This document shows, piece after piece, positions 1 through 5,679 of a stretch of 6,351 bases of DNA. The translations under genes were made by a program, and so were the position numbers. The notes under the pieces were generated by a model that saw only the letters and a program-made list of their open reading frames with translations, had not been told where the DNA came from and made no database searches. The stretch is taken from positions 1 to 6,351 of the forward strand of contig JBGPND010000264.1 in the NCBI GenBank assembly GCA_041487355.1. Reading direction: 5' to 3'. Origin of the DNA: JAMXLO01 sp041487355. GTDB lineage: Bacteria; Pseudomonadota; Alphaproteobacteria; Acetobacterales; Acetobacteraceae. Position 1 is the first letter of the stretch, and each line of letters opens with the position of its first letter.

Positions 1-2277
1 CCCCGCGTCGATCGCGGCCAGCACCTTCGGCGGCGACATCGGCAGCTCGGTCAGGCGCCGTCCGATCGCGTGTTCGATCGCATTGGCGATCGCCGCCATC
101 GGCGGACAGATGTTGACCTCGCCGACACCCTTCGCGCCATACGGATGCGCGGGGTTCGGCACCTCCACCAGGATCGTTTCGATCATCGGCAGGTCCGACG
201 CCACCGGGCAGCGGTAGTCCAGGAACCCGGCGTTATCCAACTGCCCCTTGGCGTTGTAGATGTATTCCTCGTTCAGCGCCCAGCCGATGCCCTGCACCAC
301 ACCGCCCTGGATCTGCCCCTCGACGTAGCTCGGGTGGATGGCGCGGCCGACATCCTGTGCCGCGACGAAGCGCAGCACCGTCACCTTGCCGGTCTCCGGA
401 TCGACCTCGACGTCGCAGAACTGGGTGGAGAAGCCGGGCGCCTGGCCGCCGGCGTTCACCGACGCCGAGGCGGTGATCGGTCCGCCGGTCTGCGCCGACT
501 TCGCCGCGATCTCGCGCACCGACAGCGGCTTGAAGTCGCCGACATTGGAGCTGGCCGGCTTGGCGTAGCCGTCCTCCCACACCACGCCTTCGGGATCGAC
601 GTCCCAGATCATCGCGGCGCGCTTGCACAGGCTGACGATGACGTTCTTGGTGGCGTTCACCACCGCGGTGCCGGTCGCGAAGGTCACCCGCGAGCCGCCG
701 GTGACGTGCGTGTAGCCCACCGACCCGGTGTCGGCCACGATGGCGCGCACCTGGTTGTAGTCCACGCCCAGGGTTTCCGCCGCCATGATCGCCATCGAGG
801 CGCGCGAGCCGCCGATGTCGGGGCTGCCGGTCGCCACCAGCACGGTGCCGTCGGCGTTGATCTGCATGGTGGCGCTCGATTCGCCTCCGCCGTTGAACCA
901 ATAGCCCGACGCGACGCCGCGCCCCTGGTTCTTGCCGAGCGGCGCCTTGTAGGCCGGATGCTTCAGACACGCCTCGATCGTCTCCGGATAGCCGTTATGC
1001 GCGTGCTTCGGGCCGTAGATCGTCGGGGTGCCGATCCTGGCGGCGTTCTTCAGCCGCATCTCCAGCGGGTCCATGCCGATCTTCGTCGCCAGCATGTCGA
1101 GCACGCTCTCCACCGCGAAAGCGGAGATCGGCGAGCCCGGCGCGCGATACGCCGCCGATTTCGGCCGGTTGCACACCACGTCGTAACCAACCGCGCGCGC
1201 GTTCGGGATGTCATACGGCGCGAAGCCACACAGGCAGGCGTTCATCACCGGCGAGCCAGGGAACGCGCCGGCCTGGAACTTGAAGATGCCGTCGGCGGCG
1301 ACGAGCTTGCCGTCCTTGGTGACGCCCATCTTCACCCACATCGAGGAACCGGAGGTCGGGCCGGTCGCCTTGAACACCTCATCGCGGCTCATCATCAGTC
1401 GCACCGGGAGGCCGGACTTTTTCGCCAGCAGCGTGGCGACCGGCTCCAGGTAGGTCACCGTCTTGCCGCCGAAGCCGCCGCCGATCTCCGCGGCATAGAC
1501 GCGCAAATCGCCGATCTTCATGCCGAGGATCTGCGCGGTCAGCGCGCGCATCTGGAAATGGCCCTGGCTCGAGGACCAGATCTCGGCCTGGCCATCGGCG
1601 TCGCAGTGGGCGAGGCAGGCGTGCGGCTCGATGTAGGCCTGGTGCACCGCCGCGGTCTTGAACTCCTTCTCGATCACCACATCGGCTTGCGCGAAGCCGG
1701 CATCCAGATCGCCGGTCTTGAATTCGAGCCGCTTGGAGATGTTGGACGGCTTGGTCGGCACCGGCTCGACGCCGCGCGTGATCATGTCGTCGAACAGCAG
1801 CGGCGCGTCGGGCGCCATCGCCTCGTCCACGTCGATGACGTGCGGCAGCACCTCGTAGTCGACCTTGATCAGCGACAGCGCCTCTTCGGCGATGCTGGCG
1901 CTGGTGGCAGCCACCGCAGCGATCGCGTGACCCTCGTAGAGGGCCTTCTCGCGCGCCATGATGTTGCGCGTGACGTGCCAGAAATTCACCGCGACCCGCT
2001 CCGGGCCGATGTAGTCGAACTTCTGGTCCGGGAAGTCCTTCGCGGTGATCACCGCCTTCACGCCGGGCAGCGCCTCGGCCTTCGACGTGTCGATCGAGCG
2101 GATGCGCGCATGCGCGTGCGGCGAGCGCAGGATGCGGCCGTACAGCATGCCGGGCAGCCGATAGTCCGCGCCGTACAGGGCCTTGCCGGTCACCTTGGGG
2201 ACGCCGTCCGGACGGATCGGCCTGGTGCCGACCCACTTGAACCGCTTTACCGAGTCGGTAACGATCGTATCGTTCAC
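1..2277 (-). CDS. Molybdopterin-binding large subunit, xanthine dehydrogenase/CO dehydrogenase family (3' end cut by window edge)
   Basis: This is the catalytic subunit of a molybdenum hydroxylase, which oxidises a substrate with water as oxygen donor and normally passes electrons through 2Fe-2S and FAD subunits. Reading from GTG at 2277 gives 759 open codons to the edge. The N-terminal hammerhead domain begins with RPDGVPKVTGKALYGADY (residues 22-39). Cofactor motifs are SSSQG (Q238), GGGFGGK (266-272), AYRAPG (376-381) and GAKGVGE, whose E720 is the expected catalytic glutamate. The ending TELPMSPPKVLAAID looks like the family C-terminus, so probably only a few residues are missing. AYRAPG lacks the Cys of the form I CoxL loop AYRCSFR, so this is not a classical CO dehydrogenase. 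The substrate is unknown. The glycine-rich loop reads DIGGSRAS where many relatives have GQG. GTG is chosen because a GAGGT ribosome site lies just upstream and conserved sequence begins about 20 residues in. No partner subunit is in the window. Confidence 0.93.
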   Translation of the reverse strand, partial: MNDTIVTDSVKRFKWVGTRPIRPDGVPKVTGKALYGADYRLPGMLYGRILRSPHAHARIRSIDTSKAEALPGVKAVITAKDFPDQKFDYIGPERVAVNFWHVTRNIMAREKALYEGHAIAAVAATSASIAEEALSLIKVDYEVLPHVIDVDEAMAPDAPLLFDDMITRGVEPVPTKPSNISKRLEFKTGDLDAGFAQADVVIEKEFKTAAVHQAYIEPHACLAHCDADGQAEIWSSSQGHFQMRALTAQILGMKIGDLRVYAAEIGGGFGGKTVTYLEPVATLLAKKSGLPVRLMMSRDEVFKATGPTSGSSMWVKMGVTKDGKLVAADGIFKFQAGAFPGSPVMNACLCGFAPYDIPNARAVGYDVVCNRPKSAAYRAPGSPISAFAVESVLDMLATKIGMDPLEMRLKNAARIGTPTIYGPKHAHNGYPETIEACLKHPAYKAPLGKNQGRGVASGYWFNGGGESSATMQINADGTVLVATGSPDIGGSRASMAIMAAETLGVDYNQVRAIVADTGSVGYTHVTGGSRVTFATGTAVVNATKNVIVSLCKRAAMIWDVDPEGVVWEDGYAKPASSNVGDFKPLSVREIAAKSAQTGGPITASASVNAGGQAPGFSTQFCDVEVDPETGKVTVLRFVAAQDVGRAIHPSYVEGQIQGGVVQGIGWALNEEYIYNAKGQLDNAGFLDYRCPVASDLPMIETILVEVPNPAHPYGAKGVGEVNICPPMAAIANAIEHAIGRRLTELPMSPPKVLAAIDAG

Positions 2278-2281
2278 AGCT

Positions 2282-2290
2282 ACCTCGCCT
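2282..2290 (-). promoter_or_regulatory. Ribosome binding site deciding the GTG start of the molybdenum hydroxylase subunit
   Basis: On the minus strand AGGCGAGGT ends 4 bases before GTG at 2277. The GAGGT core is well placed. The first in-frame ATG lies about 40 codons into the conserved domain, so GTG is the credible start. Confidence 0.6.
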
Positions 2291-2373
2291 GATTGTCCTG
2301 GACTGCCGCAGAGAGCGTTAACCGTCGCGCAGCGCACGGGCAAAGGCAAGTCCTGCCCTGGTCGCCTGATCGC

Positions 2374-2402
2374 ATCATACCGCTCGCGCGCTCGCGTTGC
2401 CA
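2374..2402 (-). promoter_or_regulatory. Possible sigma-70 promoter for the molybdenum hydroxylase gene
   Basis: On the minus strand TATGAT (2379-2374) matches the -10 consensus at five of six positions. It lies 17 bases from TGGCAA (2402-2397), a weak -35 with three of six matches. Transcription from here would leave a leader of about 90 bases before GTG 2277. The spacer contains a tandem CGCTCGCG repeat (plus strand 2381-2396). This is a weak, inspection-only call, and alphaproteobacterial promoters often deviate from the consensus. Confidence 0.25.
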
Positions 2403-2468
2403 TTGCGGGAGCGGCAGCGCACTCTGTTGCACTAGGCACTGAATGGCGTGACAGGGCGGGAACACGGC

Positions 2469-4112
2469 ATGAACGCAGGATCGCGGAGTCGCGTCCGCAC
2501 GATGCTGGCGGCACTCGGGTTTCTGCTCGCCGCCAGCATGGCGCAGGCGGCACCGAGGCCCTGCGAGGCCGATCCGCAGCCCTTGGCCGATGGCGGCTTC
2601 AAGGTTGCCTTCGTGCCCGACAGCGCGACAGCCTGGCAGCCGACCGGCGGTGAAGTGCGCTTCGTGCTGAAGGGCGACGGCATCCCGGCTGCCGACATGA
2701 AGGTCGATGTCTGCTTCCGCTGGCACGGTCGCCATGGGCCGATGCCGTGGCATCCCGCGCCGCCGCCGCGGATCGTGGAATCGAAGCAGAACGAGGTGAC
2801 GCTGGCGGTGCTGGTTCCCCAGGAATTGCGGGAGGACTGGCCGAACTGGTTCGACTTCGGCAATGCACAGCAGGTCGAGTACAGCGGCTTCAACCTGGTG
2901 CCCCTGGCCGACATGCACATCGTGTCAACCAGCATGAGCGCGGCGTGGACGCGGATCGACGTGGTGCAGCAGGTCGGCATCACCCATCGACTGTTCGCCC
3001 TGATCCCGGCGGTCGGGGCGCTGGTGTTCGCCTGGCTGGTCTTCCTGTCCTGGGGCAGGGCGCGTGGCATCAAGGGCGGTCCGCTGCTGAGTGTAATCTC
3101 CACGCCCGGCGGCGTCGGCAGCCTGTCGCAGTTCCAGATCATGCTGTGGACCTTCCTGATCGCCGGCGGCGTGATGTACGTGATGGCGCTGTCCGGCAGC
3201 ATGATCGACATCCCGCAGGCGGCGCTTGGGCTGCTGGGCATCGCCGGTGTCGTCACGCTCGGCGCCAAATTCAAGGCGGGCAGCAGCGCCGCCCCGCCCG
3301 CGGCGAACCCGCCCGGCGCAGTGACAGGTCTGGCGGTAAGCGGCGTGCCGACCGGTAGCACCGTCACGCTGACCTGGACGCCGCCTGCCGGGGCCGACCC
3401 GACCACCGCCTATACGGTGCAGGTACGGCAGCAGGGCACGTTGCCCTGGCTGACCGCCGCTCCCGCCGTCGCCGCGCCGCCCTACGCGGTAACCGGCCTC
3501 TCGCCAGCCAACGCCTACGAGTTCCAGGTATTCGCCGTCACCGCTGCGGGCTCCGGGCCGGCATCCACGCCACTCCAGGCGACGACAGCCACGGCTGCGG
3601 CGCCCGTTGCCGGCGCTCCCGGTCCGGTCACCGGACTGACTGCCACACCGGGAGCGCATGCCGAGTCCGAGATTCGCCTGAGCTGGGCGACGCCAGCCCC
3701 GGCTCCCGACGCCTGCGTGGTGCAGTACCGTCCGGCCGGCACCTGGGCGTGGGCCACCGCGAGCGGCGCCGCCGCCTCGCCGTTCACCGTCACCGGCCTG
3801 GCCGGCAATACCGACTACGAATTCCAGGTATTCGCGGTGAATGCCGGGTTGGCCGGGTCGCCATCGGCGTTGGCCATCGCACGCACGGCGCTGCGAACGC
3901 CGCAATGGGCCGATCTCGTGGTGACAGGGACCGGCGAGATCGACGTGACCCGCGTGCAGATGCTGCTGTTCACGGTGATTGCCGCTGCGTTCGTCGCGAT
4001 GAAGCTGTTCGACCAGAACCAGATTCCGGACATCCCGTCGGGCATCCTGACGCTGATGGGCATCAGCAACGGCGTCTATCTGGCGGCGAAATTCGTTCCC
4101 GGTGGGAAGTAG
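2469..4112 (+). CDS. Unrecognised membrane protein: signal peptide, periplasmic-type domain, two copies of a two-helix membrane module flanking two FN3 domains
   Basis: I do not recognise a named family for this 547-residue protein. Residues 1-27 form a signal peptide (RSRVR, then a LAALGFLLAAS core, cleavage likely after AQA). Residues 28-172 look beta-rich, with two cysteines (C32, C82) that could form a disulfide. A helix spans 175-195, followed by positive SWGRARG. A two-helix module lies at about 218-269, two FN3 domains at about 281-371 and 383-470 with Ala/Pro linkers, and a second two-helix module at about 492-543. The modules share the pattern Q..L.T, then DIP, then L.L.GI, then A.KF. 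No catalytic motif is visible. The positive-inside rule puts the FN3 domains in the cytoplasm. ATG 2469 is preferred to GTG 2448, which adds only seven polar residues, because GGGCGGGA lies at suitable spacing and the signal peptide then starts cleanly. The gene stands alone, divergent from the molybdenum hydroxylase and convergent with SRAP. A sensory, scaffold or adhesion role would be guesswork. Confidence 0.85.
   Translation: MNAGSRSRVRTMLAALGFLLAASMAQAAPRPCEADPQPLADGGFKVAFVPDSATAWQPTGGEVRFVLKGDGIPAADMKVDVCFRWHGRHGPMPWHPAPPPRIVESKQNEVTLAVLVPQELREDWPNWFDFGNAQQVEYSGFNLVPLADMHIVSTSMSAAWTRIDVVQQVGITHRLFALIPAVGALVFAWLVFLSWGRARGIKGGPLLSVISTPGGVGSLSQFQIMLWTFLIAGGVMYVMALSGSMIDIPQAALGLLGIAGVVTLGAKFKAGSSAAPPAANPPGAVTGLAVSGVPTGSTVTLTWTPPAGADPTTAYTVQVRQQGTLPWLTAAPAVAAPPYAVTGLSPANAYEFQVFAVTAAGSGPASTPLQATTATAAAPVAGAPGPVTGLTATPGAHAESEIRLSWATPAPAPDACVVQYRPAGTWAWATASGAAASPFTVTGLAGNTDYEFQVFAVNAGLAGSPSALAIARTALRTPQWADLVVTGTGEIDVTRVQMLLFTVIAAAFVAMKLFDQNQIPDIPSGILTLMGISNGVYLAAKFVPGGK
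3135..3272 (+). repeat. Two-helix membrane module, copy 1 (protein-level repeat)
   Basis: This encodes residues 223-268 of the membrane protein: a hydrophobic helix beginning QIMLWT, a short loop containing IDIP, and a second helix ending LGAKF. It aligns without gaps to residues 497-542, with 17 of 46 identical by eye. The preceding SLSQF and the following K269 suggest that both helix ends face the cytoplasm. Confidence 0.7.
3309..3878 (+). repeat. Tandem fibronectin type III domains
   Basis: Two FN3-like units each run from a VTGL strand (residues 285-288 and 387-390), through a core tryptophan in LTW or LSW, to the YEFQVFAV strand (350-357 and 450-457). The DNA coding for YEFQVFA differs at only two third positions between 3516-3536 and 3816-3836, exactly 300 bases apart. 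This points to domain duplication or recent homogenisation. Linkers rich in Ala and Pro precede each unit. Confidence 0.8.
3957..4094 (+). repeat. Two-helix membrane module, copy 2 (protein-level repeat)
   Basis: This encodes residues 497-542: QMLLFT helix, loop with PDIP, then a helix with LTLMGIS ending LAAKF, five residues before the C-terminus. It is the counterpart of copy 1 exactly 274 residues earlier. It is more polar in the loop (KLFDQNQIPDIP) than copy 1, so the two copies are clearly diverged. Confidence 0.7.
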
Positions 4113-4124
4113 CCGCGCGGCTAC
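4109..4124. repeat. Perfect 16-bp palindrome across the two convergent stop codons
   Basis: GTAGCCGCGCGGCTAC is its own reverse complement. Its left half contains the TAG of the FN3 membrane protein (4110-4112) and its right half the TAG of the SRAP gene (4123-4121 on the minus strand). As RNA it could form a 6-bp stem with a GCGC loop in either direction. No T-run follows on either strand, so it is at best a weak or factor-dependent bidirectional terminator. Confidence 0.5.
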
Positions 4125-4780
4125 ACGGGATCCAGCAGCGAGGCGCCATCGTTGCGGACGTTGTTCACCGCCGTGCCGATCCGCCAGACGCGGAGCGCCG
4201 CCTCGGAGGGGCGCAGCAGCGCGGCCGGATCGGCTTCGACCTCACCGAGCCAGGCCGGCCAGTCAGCCGGTTCGAGGATCACCGGCATGCGCTCATGGAT
4301 CGGACGCAGCGCTGTATTGGCGTTTGTCGTGACGATGGTGAAGCTGCGCAGCACCGTGCCGTCGGCGCCGCGCCAACCCTCCCACAGACCGGCAAACACC
4401 ATCGGCTGGCCATCGCCGCGGGCGACGGCAAATGGCAGCTTGCCCTGCTCCGTCGCCTGCCATTCGTAGAACACGTCCGCCGGGACGAGGCAGCGGCGCC
4501 GCGCCATCGCGTCACGGAACATCGGTGCCGTGGCTACGGTCTCGGCCCGCGCATTGATTGGCTGCCGCACCGACTTCGGGTCCTTTGCCCAGTGCGGCAC
4601 CAGGCCGCAGCGCAGCAGGTCGAGATGACGCGCCCTGGTTTCCGGGTGCAGCCGCACCACCGGCGCGTCGCGCGTCGGCGCCATGTTCCATGTCGGCTCC
4701 CAGTTCGGCGTCGGGTTCACCGTCTGGAACAGCGCCCGCAGCGCCTCGGCCGGCAGGAAGGATGCGTAACGGCCGCACAT
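4121..4780 (-). CDS. SRAP-domain abasic-site processing protein (YedK/HMCES family)
   Basis: This 219-residue protein has the length and motifs of the SOS response-associated peptidase (SRAP) family. Its members form a thiazolidine DNA-protein crosslink with abasic sites in single-stranded DNA and so shield them from strand breakage. It opens MCGRY, so removal of Met1 exposes the catalytic Cys2. Other family residues are N32 in NMAPT (usually YNIAPT), the INARAET loop (75-81), E106 in FYEW and H162 in HERMP. All active-site positions are intact, so it should be functional. The start is fixed by the need for Cys at position 2. The gene begins 2 bases after the stop of the metallopeptidase gene, with no strong ribosome site of its own, so translation is probably coupled. 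No SOS box is visible upstream. Its 3' end faces the FN3 membrane protein with 8 bases between stops. Confidence 0.95.
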   Translation of the reverse strand: MCGRYASFLPAEALRALFQTVNPTPNWEPTWNMAPTRDAPVVRLHPETRARHLDLLRCGLVPHWAKDPKSVRQPINARAETVATAPMFRDAMARRRCLVPADVFYEWQATEQGKLPFAVARGDGQPMVFAGLWEGWRGADGTVLRSFTIVTTNANTALRPIHERMPVILEPADWPAWLGEVEADPAALLRPSEAALRVWRIGTAVNNVRNDGASLLDPV

Positions 4781-4782
4781 TG

Positions 4783-5193
4783 CTATTCCATCTCGCGCTC
4801 GAGCGCCTCGATGTCGGCGTCGCTGAAGCCGAAATGGTGTGCGATCTCGTGCACCATGACATTGCGCACCAGGCGGAACAGGTTCTCACCGGTCTCGATC
4901 CACTCCAGCAGGATCGGCTGGCGATAGAGGAAGATCAGGTCCGGCTGGCGGGCAATGTCGCCGATGCTGCGCTCGGTGAGCGGCGTTCCGCGATAAAGCC
5001 CGGTGAGCTCCCAGGCGGACTCGATCCCCAACTCGTCCAGCGTCTCGTCATCCGGCGTCTCCTCGACCGAGATACCGACGCCACGCACGTGTTCCGCCAG
5101 CCGTTGCGGAATCGCTGTCAGCGCACGCTCCGCCAGCTCGGCGATGTCGTCGGCGCTGGGCGGCGGGCCAGACTGCACCGCATCATGCGTCAC
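4783..5193 (-). CDS. Small zincin-like metallopeptidase (HExxH, PF06262-type)
   Basis: This encodes a small zinc-dependent peptidase-like protein of the COG3824/PF06262 type, whose physiological substrate is not established. From GTG 5193 it has 136 residues, within the family's usual size. Visible motifs are the SADDIAELAERAL helix near the N-terminus, ELTGLYRGTPLTERS, the PDLIFLYRQPILLE strand and the zinc site HEIAHHFGFSD (H115, E116, H119, with D125 as a possible third ligand). The protein has no signal peptide or membrane helix and is probably cytoplasmic. The start is uncertain. GTG 5193 has CAGG seven bases upstream and begins shortly before conserved sequence. ATG 5250 would add 19 residues of unfamiliar sequence, and the frame stays open to an ATG at 5364. 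It is the first gene of a two-gene unit with SRAP, and nothing known connects the two biochemically. Confidence 0.85.
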   Translation of the reverse strand: MTHDAVQSGPPPSADDIAELAERALTAIPQRLAEHVRGVGISVEETPDDETLDELGIESAWELTGLYRGTPLTERSIGDIARQPDLIFLYRQPILLEWIETGENLFRLVRNVMVHEIAHHFGFSDADIEALEREME

Positions 5194-5376
5194 GTGGAAA
5201 CCTGCTCCAGCTCGACCCTGGCTGTCTCGGCCATCGGTTCCCGCCTTCATCGGTGGTATGGTCCCGGCCGGCCACCAAGCCGCCAAAGCGTCTCGTGGCC
5301 AGGTTGCCTCCGCCAGTGATCCGTAGAACACATGCTGGTCGGCGGCCCAGGTGGTGTCAATCAATCGAGCCGTTTC

Positions 5377-5383
5377 AGGAGGT
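5377..5383 (+). promoter_or_regulatory. Strong Shine-Dalgarno site of phhB
   Basis: AGGAGGT lies 5 bases before ATG 5389. It is the strongest ribosome site seen in the window and selects this start over the in-frame ATG at 5332, which would add 19 residues with no family resemblance. Confidence 0.85.
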
Positions 5384-5388
5384 TGCTC

Positions 5389-5679
5389 ATGCCGACACGT
5401 CTGACCGATGCGGAGCGCGCGGCGCTTGCGGGCAGCTTGCCCGGTTGGTCGTTGGTCGACGGCCGCGAGGCGATCGCGCGCAGCTTCCAGTTCCGCGACT
5501 TCAGCGAGGCATGGGGGTTCATGAACCGCGTCGCGCTACTGGCCGAGAGCCACAACCACCATCCCGACTGGTCCAACGTGTGGAACCGCGTGCGCATCGA
5601 ACTCTCGACGCACGATGCCGGCGGCCTGACTGACAATGACGTGAAGCTCGCCCAGGCGATCAACGCCCTGCACGCCTGA
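5389..5679 (+). CDS. phhB: Pterin-4a-carbinolamine dehydratase (4a-hydroxytetrahydrobiopterin dehydratase)
   Basis: This 96-residue enzyme removes water from 4a-hydroxytetrahydropterin, the by-product of aromatic amino acid hydroxylases, so that the pterin cofactor can be recycled. Some bacterial relatives have been proposed to act around the molybdenum cofactor instead. The family signature is complete: E53, H57, H58, P59, W65, H75 and D84, spaced E-x3-HHP-x5-W-x9-H-x8-D. LAESHNHHPDWSNVWNRV and THDAGGLT are typical. Size is normal for a cytoplasmic member. Its stop overlaps the start of mmcB (TGATG), so the two genes are translated in coupled fashion. No phenylalanine hydroxylase lies in the window, so the pathway assignment rests on the family alone. 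Confidence 0.96.
   Translation: MPTRLTDAERAALAGSLPGWSLVDGREAIARSFQFRDFSEAWGFMNRVALLAESHNHHPDWSNVWNRVRIELSTHDAGGLTDNDVKLAQAINALHA

Noticed and set aside
1379..2236. Minus-strand frame of 285 codons inside the molybdenum hydroxylase gene
   Set aside because: Same strand but wrong frame. The correct frame has no stop in the window and carries all the cofactor motifs.
70..2292. A 740-codon open frame on the plus strand
   Set aside because: It is antisense to the molybdenum hydroxylase gene. Its translation is a low-complexity run rich in Arg, His, Asp and Ala with no recognisable motif, whereas the opposite strand reads a complete family protein. Long antisense frames are expected in GC-rich coding DNA.
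2448..2468. GTG 2448 as start of the FN3 membrane protein
   Set aside because: It adds only seven polar residues ahead of a well-formed signal peptide, and the purine-rich ribosome site lies between it and ATG 2469.
2432..3905. Long minus-strand frames opposite the FN3 membrane protein
   Set aside because: These are shadows. Their translations lack family motifs, while the plus-strand frame gives a signal peptide, helices and FN3 domains.
4876..4885. GAACAGGTTC palindrome
   Set aside because: It lies inside the metallopeptidase coding sequence and does not have direct-repeat SOS box spacing.
3749..4927. A 392-codon plus-strand frame crossing from the membrane protein into the SRAP and peptidase genes
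   Set aside because: It overlaps three well-supported genes out of frame and has an Arg/His-rich, motif-free translation.
5332..5388. Upstream in-frame ATG 5332 for phhB
   Set aside because: The added residues are not part of the family, and AGGAGGT sits immediately before ATG 5389.
5194..5388. Promoter search between the metallopeptidase and phhB
   Set aside because: TTGCCT near 5304 has no convincing -10 partner at suitable spacing on the plus strand, so no promoter is called.
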